From the NCBI GenBank assembly GCA_002238555.1, contig MPMO01000004.1:1-64000 (forward strand): 64,000 bases of DNA, read 5' to 3'. This document shows positions 42,485 through 51,904 of the stretch, in pieces. The stretch is from Caldilineaceae bacterium bin34. GTDB lineage: Bacteria > Chloroflexota > Anaerolineae > Caldilineales > Caldilineaceae. Both the position numbers and the translations under genes were made by a program. The notes under the pieces were generated by a model. It ran no database searches. It had not been told where the DNA came from and saw only the letters and a list, made by a program, of their open reading frames with translations. Position 1 is the first letter of the stretch. Every line of letters starts with the position of its first letter.

Positions 42485-43630
42485 ATGCAACCGGGCAACA
42501 CCGGCATTCTCGGGTTCGCAACCGCCGTTCTCGGCATCCTGGCTGCTTCGGTTCTACTGGGATGCCAGGACCGCGAGCCCTTCCAACCGGGCGAGGACTC
42601 TGGCTCGCGGAATGCCGGCACGGAGTCGATCGGGTCATTTCTTCAGGAACAACTGGCCGCGTCCCGCCCTGCCGACACCTTCGGCACCCAACCACTGGAC
42701 CTGTCAACCACTCCACGCCAATCTCAGGCGAAATTGGTGCAATGGAAGGACCTGATTGCAGGACCGGAGGCACGTCTCGTCGTTGAGGAGGCCTTGGCGA
42801 CCGGGTCTCGGGTGGTTTTCACCGATCCCAGGGCCGCGATCACGGTAGCCGATGGGGTGAAGTCGCAGTTGGAACCCAACCGCTGGCGACTGCTGGAAGT
42901 CCTGGAAAGTCCGGCTGCCATCGAAGGCGATCCCCCATCATCGTATTTCTTCTGGTTTTGGCGACCCAACCTGTCATTCCAGCCTCAACACCTGTACGAG
43001 GCCGGGTGCGCTCACATCCAAACCATCCCGCAACAGGCCGGCACGTCGGTGCATCTTGGTTCGGGCTGCCATCTGGCCCGCACGGCCGCCGTGGTACAAG
43101 GTGCCCGGCCACAACCACTGTCCACTCAAGAGGTCCAAGCTGTACAAGACGGCGATCTGGTGATTTCGGTAGGTCGGGAATGGTCTGTTGCCACTCCCTT
43201 TGATGCCGCCGAGGGTTGCTCTGCCGCGGCGGGATTCCTGTGTTTGGCGCGGCAGGACCTCGTCCACGAACAAGACGGTTCGGGAGTATCCCTTCTGCTG
43301 CTTGAGCACCAATCTGCGTCCGGTGCCTTGGATTTGAGTATTCGTTCCACTGTGGCGGTTTCACGCCGCCTCCACCCCCAAGGGATTCCGTTGGTGGCCC
43401 GCGAAGTGGAGACGGTCAACGGCGAGCCGGGATACCATGTATATCTGGTGCATCCCGAACAGGCCGACGGTACGGAGGCGTTGGTGTCCGACCTCCACTT
43501 TATGTCGGAACAGCGACACTTGGTGTTTAGCGGCGCCTTGTCGGGAGACTCCGAGTCCCTGGCCACCCATGGCACGATGTTGACGGAAACAGTGCTGGCG
43601 ATTGAACCAGTGCCTGTCGTGCGGGAGTGA
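42485..43630 (+). CDS. Predicted lipoprotein of unknown function
   Basis: A 381-residue protein with a clear lipoprotein signal: a hydrophobic stretch at residues 8-25 ending in the lipobox LLGC, followed by a low-complexity linker. The rest contains several Cys residues and no domain I know. It starts about 37 bases after the thioesterase and runs in the same direction, so it could be the last gene of the men transcript or belong with the amidohydrolase. It is probably anchored on the outer face of the membrane. Confidence 0.75.
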   Translation: MQPGNTGILGFATAVLGILAASVLLGCQDREPFQPGEDSGSRNAGTESIGSFLQEQLAASRPADTFGTQPLDLSTTPRQSQAKLVQWKDLIAGPEARLVVEEALATGSRVVFTDPRAAITVADGVKSQLEPNRWRLLEVLESPAAIEGDPPSSYFFWFWRPNLSFQPQHLYEAGCAHIQTIPQQAGTSVHLGSGCHLARTAAVVQGARPQPLSTQEVQAVQDGDLVISVGREWSVATPFDAAEGCSAAAGFLCLARQDLVHEQDGSGVSLLLLEHQSASGALDLSIRSTVAVSRRLHPQGIPLVAREVETVNGEPGYHVYLVHPEQADGTEALVSDLHFMSEQRHLVFSGALSGDSESLATHGTMLTETVLAIEPVPVVRE

Positions 43631-43736
43631 GCAACCGGTTTGGCAGTTGCCCATGTCCGGGCCTGCCCGCCAAGTACCGGGACCATGCACTCACACTACC
43701 GGGAATTACGGACATACAGCACCTGCGGAGGTTTCA

Positions 43737-44585
43737 GTGTCGCAGCCACAATCCAAGACGCGGATCGACTCCCATCAACACTACTGGCACTTCGACCCGG
43801 CCCAGTACACTTGGATCGGGGAAAGACAGGTGCTGCAGCGCGACTGGCTTCCGGCCGATCTTGAACCTCTGAACCGGGCCTCGGGCATTGCGGGTACCGT
43901 GGCCGTGCAAGCCCGTCAACAACCAACAGAGAACGACTATCTGCTGTCGCTGGCAAACCGCCACGAACACATTGTGGGGGTCGTTGGCTGGCTTGATCTA
44001 ACGAGTACCGACACCACCCTTGAACTAGCCAACTATGCTGAGAACTCCTTGTTCAAGGGAGTCCGCCACAACCCGACCAATGAAGGCGACGTCGAAACCT
44101 CGGCACCGTTTGCAGACAACATGAAGGCAATGGCGAATTTGGGCCTTTCGTGCGACTTGCTTGCCAAACCGGCGAGTTGGCCCACCGTGCTGGGTCTCGC
44201 AAGCCGCTTTCCCAACAACACCTTTGTTCTGGATCACATTGGCAATCCCGGGATCGGCCCGGACTACTGGCAGCAGTGGATGTCGCTCGTCGCCGAGCTG
44301 GGCCGGACCGACAACGTCTCCTGCAAGTTTTCGGGACTGGTGAACCAGGGACCAGCAGGCCATGTAACCGGTGCCGATGTCCGGCCCTGGTTCGATCATC
44401 TGCTCCAACACTGTGGCTGCCAACGGGTCATGTTTGGGACCGATTGGCCAGTTTGCACCGTGATGCAAAGCCACAGGGCTGTGGTCGAGCTCGCCGCGGG
44501 TTGCATCAACTCCCTGACAACGGACGAACAGGCTTGGGTGTGGGGACGTTCCGCGGCCGCAAGCTACCGGCTGCCGCCGCCCTGA
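43737..44585 (+). CDS. Amidohydrolase family protein (lactonase-like)
   Basis: A 282-residue TIM-barrel amidohydrolase of the fuconolactonase-like group. It starts with RIDSHQHYWHFDP (metal-binding HxH), has FVLDHIGNPG in the middle and VMFGTDWPVC near the end carrying the catalytic Asp. Members hydrolyse sugar lactones or related rings. The GTG at 43737 is used because GGAGG lies about six bases upstream and the conserved sequence starts a few residues later. Other amidohydrolases of this window (12395) are only distantly similar. Confidence 0.87.
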   Translation: MSQPQSKTRIDSHQHYWHFDPAQYTWIGERQVLQRDWLPADLEPLNRASGIAGTVAVQARQQPTENDYLLSLANRHEHIVGVVGWLDLTSTDTTLELANYAENSLFKGVRHNPTNEGDVETSAPFADNMKAMANLGLSCDLLAKPASWPTVLGLASRFPNNTFVLDHIGNPGIGPDYWQQWMSLVAELGRTDNVSCKFSGLVNQGPAGHVTGADVRPWFDHLLQHCGCQRVMFGTDWPVCTVMQSHRAVVELAAGCINSLTTDEQAWVWGRSAAASYRLPPP

Positions 44586-44591
44586 ACCGCC

Positions 44592-45593
44592 ATGACACTG
44601 CGCTGGAAACTGGCGGTCGGCCTCATGGCACTGGCCATCACAGTCGCCGGGAGCTCACAGGAAACCGGAACACCGGACACTGTCAGAATCCAGTCGCGGA
44701 ATGGGCAGGACTCCGGGTTGGGGACGGAATTGGAATCCTCAGAGGAGGTGATCGGAGGCACCCCTGCCGCACTTGGTGCCTTCCCATGGATGGTGGCCCT
44801 GGTGCTGTCCAGCCACAGCAGTCCCCAAACCGGTTTGCGTTGCGGAGGCACACTAATCGACCCGGAGTGGGTCCTGACCGCAGCGCATTGCCTGACCAAT
44901 CCGGACGGCTCATTCATGCTGCCGTCGGACCTGCGCGTCGTCGTCGGCATCGCAGACTTGGCGGCCGACCAAGGCACCCAATCCGATGTAGTGGAAGTGC
45001 TGGGGCACGAACGCTACGATGATCGGACCGGGGACTTCGATATCGGGTTGGTTCGGCTGGCGCAACCTATCCTGGACATCGAGCCGGTCTCGCTGCCGTT
45101 GGCCGACAGGCAGGACCTGCTTGCACCCAACGCCGAAGCCATGGTCGCCGGATGGGGCACCACGTCGTGGACCAACAGCCAGACGGGAACGGCCCCATCG
45201 CAACTGCATGCAGCCACACTCTCCCTGGCCGACTCCCACGTGTGCCAACAGGCGTTTCGTCAAAGGACCGGAAAGGACATCCACATCACGGTCAACATGC
45301 TGTGCGCGGGCAATCTGTTCACGTCCAGCGACGCCTGCCAGGGGGACAGCGGCGGGCCACTACTGACAGTGGACGGCACCACCGGAACGACTGTTCAGGT
45401 GGGCATCGTCAGCTGGGGCCTGGGATGCGCGGTACCGGGATTGTTCGGGGTATACACAAATGTCATGGAATTGTCGGAGTGGTTTGAGTCCCATACTGGC
45501 GCCAGGCCGACTGTGAACACCGGCACGGACATTGAGAGGCGAAGGACCTTTCTGCCCGTGGTGCCGGCGGGCGCCAACCCCGACCCGTCTTGA
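44592..45593 (+). CDS. Secreted trypsin-like serine protease (S1 family)
   Basis: A 333-residue preproenzyme. A signal peptide (about residues 1-20) and a propeptide precede IGGT, the expected mature N-terminus at residue 54. The catalytic triad is His99 (TAAHC), Asp150 (DFDIGLVRL) and Ser253 (GDSGGP). Asp247, six residues before the Ser, marks trypsin-like specificity for Arg/Lys. Cysteines flank the His and Ser as in animal trypsins. The C-terminal tail holds RRRTFLPVVPAG, similar to short tails with Leu-Pro seen on secreted Chloroflexi proteins. It begins six bases after the amidohydrolase gene. Confidence 0.93.
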   Translation: MTLRWKLAVGLMALAITVAGSSQETGTPDTVRIQSRNGQDSGLGTELESSEEVIGGTPAALGAFPWMVALVLSSHSSPQTGLRCGGTLIDPEWVLTAAHCLTNPDGSFMLPSDLRVVVGIADLAADQGTQSDVVEVLGHERYDDRTGDFDIGLVRLAQPILDIEPVSLPLADRQDLLAPNAEAMVAGWGTTSWTNSQTGTAPSQLHAATLSLADSHVCQQAFRQRTGKDIHITVNMLCAGNLFTSSDACQGDSGGPLLTVDGTTGTTVQVGIVSWGLGCAVPGLFGVYTNVMELSEWFESHTGARPTVNTGTDIERRRTFLPVVPAGANPDPS

Positions 45594-45599
45594 ACGAAG

Positions 45600-45622
45600 C
45601 GACCCCTCCAAGAGAGGGGTCG
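45600..45622 (+). terminator. Hairpin after the trypsin gene
   Basis: A nine-base stem (45600-45608 with 45614-45622) closes a five-base loop seven bases after the stop codon. No T-run follows, so rho-independent strength is doubtful. It separates the plus-strand operon from the minus-strand tRNA genes. Confidence 0.5.
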
Positions 45623-45651
45623 AACAGCACTGGGGCCATTTCGTTCCGGAG

Positions 45652-45724
45652 GGCGGCCAATGGGACTTGAACCCACAACCACGTGAACCACAATCACGTG
45701 CTCTGCCTATTGAGCTATGACCGC
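45652..45724 (-). tRNA. tRNA-His (GTG anticodon)
   Basis: The cloverleaf folds with a 7-bp acceptor stem, and the anticodon loop has GTG. Base 45725 supplies the extra G(-1) that faces C73, a hallmark of tRNA-His. No 3' CCA is encoded. Confidence 0.95.
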
Positions 45725-45758
45725 CGCGATCAAATTACATCCAGGTTGCACACGCCAA

Positions 45759-45829
45759 CAGGGGGACAAGGATTCGAACCTTGATTGTCGGTTCCAAAGA
45801 CCGAAGTCCTGCCGTTAGACGATCCCCCT
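45759..45829 (-). tRNA. tRNA-Gln (TTG anticodon)
   Basis: The acceptor stem AGGGGGA pairs with TCCCCCT and the discriminator is G73. The anticodon loop is CTTTGGA with anticodon TTG, and the D-stem and T-stem form. CCA is not encoded. Confidence 0.93.
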
Positions 45830-45840
45830 TCGGGATCCAG

Positions 45841-45913
45841 TGCCGAAGCCCAGACTTGAACTGGGAACCCCAGCATTTTCAGTGCTGTGCTCTACCAATT
45901 GAGCTACCTCGGC
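45841..45913 (-). tRNA. tRNA-Phe (GAA anticodon)
   Basis: The acceptor stem GCCGAGG pairs with CTTCGGC and the discriminator is A73. The anticodon loop CTGAAAA gives GAA. The T-stem is CCCAG/CTGGG. CCA is not encoded. Confidence 0.95.
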
Positions 45914-45919
45914 AGACAG

Positions 45920-45991
<72 letters not shown>

Positions 45992-46009
45992 GCGACATGA
46001 ACAACTGAG

Positions 46010-46082
<73 letters not shown>

Positions 46083-46107
46083 CAGCCCCGTCCGCCGTCA
46101 ACCCTGA

Positions 46108-46191
46108 TGCCGACGAGAGGACTCGAACCTCCACGCCCTTGCGGGCAATAGATCCTAAGTCTACCGCGTCTACCGGTTCCGCCACGTCGGC
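46108..46191 (-). tRNA. tRNA-Leu (TAG anticodon)
   Basis: The 84-base length with a long variable arm marks a class II tRNA. The anticodon loop CTTAGGA gives TAG. The acceptor stem is GCCGACG/CGTCGGC with A73. CCA is not encoded. Confidence 0.95.
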
Positions 46192-46235
46192 CGGCCGGAT
46201 GCTTCCGAATTCCGCATCCGATCCCAAGCATGTGC

Positions 46236-46670
<435 letters not shown>

Positions 46671-46986
46671 CTGGATTGGTAATCTGCTGCCCGAACACCT
46701 GACGGACCTCGGGCACGAAGGGTCATTCTAGCCACCAAGGCACGGCAAGTCAACACTGGATCGGTAAAATGGCGTCGGCCTTCGATGCTGGAGCGTGTCG
46801 ATGCCCAGCGGATGCGTGATGCGGTCGGCGGTCGTCGAATCATCGTCGCCGGATGTTGGGCCCCAGGGCCCCATGGCGCCGGGTGTTGTCCCGTTTGCAA
46901 CACCGTTTGCGCCTGGCCAGCAAGGAGAGCCGGGTGGCTCGGCCTCCTGGGCCAGGTTCGAACGCCGGGATGGCCCAGAACCGGGG
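46671..46986. other. Intergenic region between the ABC permease gene and rnpB
   Basis: About 315 bases. They should include the rnpB promoter and the end of the ABC transcript. An inverted repeat at about 46916-46960, with GC-rich arms and no T-run, may act as a weak terminator for the permease gene. No protein-coding gene is supported. Confidence 0.4.
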
Positions 46987-47856
46987 CTATTTGTCCGACA
47001 CCACAATGCCCGACAGCAGAAAGCGCTGCCCGATGAAGAACAGAACCACGGGGGGCAACGCAGCTCCGATCGAGACTGCCATGATCAGGTGCCAGGGACT
47101 GGAGCCGTAACTGGAGCGGAACCTGGCCAAACCCAACGGGATGGTGTACTTGCTGTTGTCGTGCAGGAAGATCAAAGGCTGCAGCAGCTCCTGCCACGAG
47201 TTCTGGAAAATCAGGATGGACGAGGCGGCAATCACCGGTAGGGACAGCGGCAGCATCATCCGCCAGTAAATCCCGAAATAGCTGCATCCATCCAGACGGG
47301 CGGCCTCGGCCAATTCGTCCGGGATCGAACGGAAAAACTGCCGGAACAGGAAGATGAAGAAGGCACCACCGTCGAAGTGGGGAATGATTAGCGGCAGGTA
47401 GGTGTCGATCCAGCCCAGTCTCTGGAAGATGATGTACTGCGGAATCATCGTCACCGTATAGGGCAGCATCAGCGTTGACAGGACCAGAATGAAGAGCAGG
47501 TTCTTGCCCGGAGCCTGCATGCGGGCAAAGGCGTAACCCGCCATGGATGCCGCCAGCACCTGCCCCATCACCCGAATGACCGCGATCTGGGTCGAGTTCG
47601 CGAAATAGCGGCCAAACGGCAGGAAGGCGAAGCCCTCGTAGAAATTGGAGAAGACCCAGGGATCCGGCCACAGATCGGGAGGCCACCGCATGATCTGTTC
47701 CAGGCGCGAGAATGCAGCCGAGAACATCCACACCGTGGGCATCAACACCCACAGGATGCCCGGTAGCAGCAGCAGCAGGGCGATCGCCTTGTACAGGCGT
47801 TCCCGATTGCGCCGTCCCATCCGGCGCGGTCCGGCATAGGCAGTTGCGGAAGCCAA
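46987..47856 (-). CDS. CUT1-type ABC sugar transporter permease (MalG/UgpE-like)
   Basis: A 289-residue inner-membrane permease with about six membrane helices. The EAA loop is ELAEAARLDGCSYFGIYW-like, and the protein ends in the short polar tail of MalG-type permeases. It pairs with the permease encoded just upstream. A TTG at 47856, two bases after the upstream stop and preceded by GGAG, is taken as start; an ATG at 47820 is an alternative. No ATPase gene is nearby, so a shared MsmK-like ATPase is likely. Confidence 0.92.
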   Translation of the reverse strand: MASATAYAGPRRMGRRNRERLYKAIALLLLLPGILWVLMPTVWMFSAAFSRLEQIMRWPPDLWPDPWVFSNFYEGFAFLPFGRYFANSTQIAVIRVMGQVLAASMAGYAFARMQAPGKNLLFILVLSTLMLPYTVTMIPQYIIFQRLGWIDTYLPLIIPHFDGGAFFIFLFRQFFRSIPDELAEAARLDGCSYFGIYWRMMLPLSLPVIAASSILIFQNSWQELLQPLIFLHDNSKYTIPLGLARFRSSYGSSPWHLIMAVSIGAALPPVVLFFIGQRFLLSGIVVSDK

Positions 47857-47858
47857 AT

Positions 47859-48791
47859 CTACACTCCGCCGGAATAGTGGACCCAGCGCCCGGAAGTGCG
47901 CAGGGCCAGTACGGTCAACAGGAGAATCAGGACAAACAGAATCCAGGCCTGGGCGGATGCCAGGCCAAGCTTGAGGTAACTGAACGCGTTGTCGTACACG
48001 TACAGGTTGTAGAAGTAGGAGGCGTAGTTCGGACCGCCCTGGGTCAGTACGTAGATCCGGGTAAACACCTGGAGCGACAGGATCATGGCGATCATCAGGT
48101 TGTAGAGGATCACCGGTGAAATCATGGGCACCGTGACGTGCCAGAACCTGTGCAGGATATTGGCTCCGTCCAGTTCGGCAGCCTCGTAGAACTCACCGGG
48201 AACGTTCTGCAAAGCGGCCAGGAAGATGATGACCCCGCCGCCCAGCGCCCACAGGCCTGAAATGATGACGGCCGACATGACCCAGCGTTCACTGCCCAGC
48301 CAGTTCGGCCCCCTGATCTCGAACGCCTTGTAGAGGAAGAAGTTGATCAACCCGAAGTCGGCGTTGAACAGCCAAATCCAGACCAGGCCCGTGACCACCG
48401 TGGGCAGGATGGACGGCAGGTAGTAGATGGTCCGAATCGTGCGCATGGAAGGCACGCGCAGATTCAGGAGCATGGCCAGAAACAGCGACGACACCAACTG
48501 CAGCGGCACGAAGACCACCGTGTAGGTCAAGGTAACCCGAAGCGACTTCCAGAAAATCTGGTCGGCATACAGGAACTTGAAGTTCCGGAGGCCCACGAAA
48601 TCGGGCGCGCTGATGGCGTTGTACTTGGTAAAACCAAGGATTAGGGACGCAACGATGGGGATGGCCGTGAAGGCCAGGAAACCCAAAATCCAGGGCAAAA
48701 GGAACAGATAGAAATTGATGGCCTCGCGCCAGCGGAGGGAAAGGCCGGGCCTTGCCGCTCCGCCGGCGCGGACCGCCGCCATGCCGGACAT
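47859..48791 (-). CDS. CUT1-type ABC sugar transporter permease (MalF-like)
   Basis: A 310-residue permease with membrane helices starting at about residue 25 and the EAA loop EFYEAAELDGANILHRFW. It has the TYTVVFVPLQLV and YLPSILPTVVTGLVW regions typical of MalF-like CUT1 permeases. It is 30 bases downstream of the damaged substrate-binding-protein gene and two bases upstream of the MalG-like gene. Transport of glycans or glycerol-phosphate-like solutes is probable, but the solute cannot be identified. Confidence 0.92.
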   Translation of the reverse strand: MSGMAAVRAGGAARPGLSLRWREAINFYLFLLPWILGFLAFTAIPIVASLILGFTKYNAISAPDFVGLRNFKFLYADQIFWKSLRVTLTYTVVFVPLQLVSSLFLAMLLNLRVPSMRTIRTIYYLPSILPTVVTGLVWIWLFNADFGLINFFLYKAFEIRGPNWLGSERWVMSAVIISGLWALGGGVIIFLAALQNVPGEFYEAAELDGANILHRFWHVTVPMISPVILYNLMIAMILSLQVFTRIYVLTQGGPNYASYFYNLYVYDNAFSYLKLGLASAQAWILFVLILLLTVLALRTSGRWVHYSGGV

Positions 48792-48821
48792 GTGCGGAAC
48801 AACGTCCTGTCGCGGGGTGAA

Positions 48822-50228
48822 TCAGGACTTCGACTCGATCACGCTCTCGAACTGTGCCTGCACTTGCGCCAAACCGTCGGCCACGGACACCTCGGCGTTC
48901 CAAATCGGCCCCATGGTCTGGTTGAACGTGCTATTCCATTCGGGATAGGAGTCAAGGGTCTTGCCCGGAGTCACGTATCCGTAGTTGAACGCATCCAACA
49001 GCGCCGTCTCGGCATCCTCGCGGCTCAGAGCCAAGTTGGGAATGTTCATCAGGCTGTCGAAGTAGATCGGATAGTTCTCCTTGTGGGCAGGGAAGAAGCC
49101 TGTGATCTGGGCGTAGAGCTCGGCTCCCTTTTCCACGGCGAGGTACTGCAGGAAGCGGAAACCGGCATCCTGTTCCTTGGCACCCTTGCCCAGCATCCAG
49201 GAGTCGTTGAACAGCGGTGAGGTGTTCACTCCGGCCGGCCCGTAGGGGAAGGCGCCCACTCCTCAACGCCAGGACGGTTCCACGGCGGCAAAGTTGGTCA
49301 CCGACCAGGCACCGTTGATGGCCATCGCGATGCGGCCGCTCATCATGGGCCAACCCACTAGTTGCTGGATGGCATCGGTGTCCGACGGTCGCGGTGACAC
49401 CGGACTGCTGCCATAGATGGCGTCGTAGACCCAGCCAATAAAGGTGTTCATCGTCTCCGAGTCGTAGAAGGCCTCGGAAACGAGACCCGTTTTGTAGGCC
49501 TCGGTGTGTTCGGGACCGCCTACGTTGTTGAAGGGGTCGCCGCCCCACAGCCACTCGAACACCCCCAACTGGCCGGTGCCGAAGATCATGCCGTATTGGG
49601 CCTTGGTCGGATCGTCCATATCCTGGGCAGCCGCGTTGGCGGACGCGAGCATGGCGTCGGTGGTCCAGGACGTATCGCTCCAATCAATGGGCGGGACCGT
49701 GGCACCGGCCTCTTCCAGGGCATCCAGGTTGTAGTAGACGATCGTGGGCAGGTGTGCCAGTGGAAGGGCCCAGAGCTTGCCATTGCGGGTCACGGCATCC
49801 AGGGCGGCCGGTTCAATCACCGACAGGTCCACATTGTTCTCGGACACCAGTTCATCCAGCGCCACGATGGCGTCGTTGGCGTAGAACGTGGGGAAACCCG
49901 CGGCGTAGTTGGCCGAGATCTCCGGAGGATCACCGGCTGCATACTGGGCCAACAGTTTCGCGTTGTAGTCGCCCCACGGAACCCCGATGGTCTCGACCGT
50001 GATGTTGGGTTCGACCGTGGCGAAGTCGGCGATGGCTTCGTCCGTCCACTCCTGGATCTTGACTCCGATGTCGGAGCGGATTAGATAGGTGATTTCCGTC
50101 GTTTCCGCGTCGCTGCCGGTTCCGGCAGGCATGTCGACACTGGGTTCTGCCGGAACACAGGCAGCCAATGCCAGACCAGTGGCAGCAACCGCGCTTGATT
50201 TCAGAAATCGCCGGCGCGTAAGGACCAT
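48822..50228 (-). pseudogene. CUT1 ABC substrate-binding lipoprotein with in-frame TGA
   Basis: The gene encodes a family-1 extracellular binding protein with a Tat-type N-terminus (TRRRFLKSSAVAATG) and a lipobox LAAC. The ATG at 50228 has AGGAG upstream. The frame is interrupted by TGA at 49263-49265, about 321 codons in, within VEPSWR-stop-GVGAFPYGPAG. The remaining 145 codons stay in the same frame and match the family's C-terminal half. A Trp codon TGG changed to TGA fits the context. TGA is clearly a stop elsewhere in the window. The permease genes downstream look intact. A point mutation or sequence error is most likely. Confidence 0.85.
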
Positions 50229-50447
50229 GGTTAGCTCCTTCTTGATTGAATTGGGGTAGTCAGGCGGCCTGCGGCTCGACCCGAACCGGCCCATTATGCC
50301 CTACACCGGCTCGGCCGGAGCCGCATCACAGGGTTTATGCACGGGACCGGGTTCGGCAGCACCTACTCGTTGGCGTGCCACAACCATGGCAGCAGCGGCG
50401 CAAGCACAACCATGGATACGAGGTGCCCCAACTGCCAGCACCCCAAA

Positions 50448-51762
50448 CTAAAGGTGCCGCAAGTCAATGGCGGACACCGTCGAACCGGCCGGCAACGGCT
50501 GGGAACCGGGCGCAACCGTCACCAACGCGTCGGCGTCCAGCATGCTGAGCAGGCGGCTGCTCCGCTGGGAACCGGTGGATGCCGCGCGGTAGCCTCCCCG
50601 GCCATCGTGCAGGCCATCGTCCCAGCCCAAGGCAACCCGATGGAATTCCGGCGCCGTGGGCCCCGGCCCAGGGAAACCGGTGGAATTCCGGACGCGTTGC
50701 GTCCGGAACCAGTTCGCTGCCCAGCATAACCTGAATACGCGGCAAGGTTGGCGGCTGGTGTCCCAGCATGTGACGCAGGGCCGGTACGCAGAACAACAGG
50801 AACGTGACCATGGCGCTGGCCGGATTGCCGGGTAGGGAGCAGACCACGCACCGCCGGCCGGACGATGCCGCCTGCCATGAGGAAAACGTGAACGGCTTAC
50901 CCGGCTTCATCAACACCCGTTCGCAATGGATTTCAGCCCCACAGTCCATCAGGACCTTGGGCAGCAGGTCGGCTTCACCCATGGATATGCCGCCGGATGT
51001 GATGATCAAGTCGCTGTGCTCGAGGCTTGCCCGAACCTCCTGCCTAAGCCGCAACTCGGTGTCTTCGGCAATCGCAGTCCGGGGCCGCACATCGCAACCC
51101 ATGCGTTGAACCATGGCGGACAACATGACGTGGTTGCTGTCCGGAATCTGCCCGGGCCCCAAGGGCTCGCCCGGGGGTTGCAACTCGTCTCCGGTGGACA
51201 GGACTGAGACCCGTGGCCGCCTGGTTACCGCAACCGTCCCGGTCCCGGCCGTGGCTGCCAATCCAAGTTCGGCCGGTCCCAACACACTGCCGGCCCGAAC
51301 CACCAGTGTGCCCGGAGCCATGTCGGAACCCGCCTCCCGCACGTCGTGGCCCGGCGTCACCGCCACCTTGATTCGGACCCGGTCACCACATGGCTCGGTG
51401 TCTTCAATCCTAACCACTGCGTCCGCGCCCTCCGGCATGGGAGCACCGGTGGTAATGTAGGAAACCTGACCCGGCTGCTGAACATAGTCGGCCGGATGAC
51501 CGGCCATTACCTGGCCAGCCACCGGATACTCGCCGGGTCCGTCCGCGGCAACTACGGCATAGCCGTCCATGATCGAAGCCGGGAATGGCGGAAACCCGGC
51601 GGGAGCCAGTACATCCTCGGCCGCGATCCTGAACCCGGCCTCCTGCAGGGGCACGACTTCGGCATCCAGGCACCGAACCTTGGACAGGACTATGTCCAGT
51701 ACTTCGCGCACCGACATCATGTCGGACGCGGGGCGTGCGGCGAAGACGTGGGTCCGGCTCAT
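50448..51762 (-). pseudogene. moeA: Molybdopterin molybdenumtransferase, frameshifted near the C-terminus
   Basis: MoeA inserts molybdate into adenylated molybdopterin. The main frame has FPASIMDGYA, ITTGAPMPEGADAVV, the VLSTGDEL loop, TSGGISMGE and SLPGNPASAMV. After PEFHR the frame leaves the family. The proper C-terminal domain (GYRAASTGSQRSSRLLSM, then ADALVTVAPGSQPL) continues in another frame to 50448. The cause is an imperfect 40-bp tandem duplication around 50621-50691 that repeats the PEFHR segment and shifts the frame by one. Without it the protein would be of normal length. Domain IV is lost, so activity is doubtful. The start ATG at 51762 may be preceded by others. Confidence 0.85.
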
Positions 51763-51904
51763 GTCTCAGAAAGTACGGTTCGGGTGTGTTGCGCGCACTG
51801 GCCCTGGCAACGTCCGGGCGGACGACACGCCACCGCAAGCGGGAACGGCCGCCCGCAGCGAAACATGGTCCGGCAATCCGATGTCCGGGCCAGGGCCACG
51901 GGAA

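Noticed and set aside
49263..49265. UGA recoded as tryptophan
   Set aside because: TGA serves as an ordinary stop in many intact genes of the window, including the ATGA overlaps, so a changed code is not supported by one site.
50411..50470. Short CPNC-containing peptide frame near the damaged SBP gene
   Set aside because: Very short, no ribosome site, and overlaps the end of moeA on the other strand.
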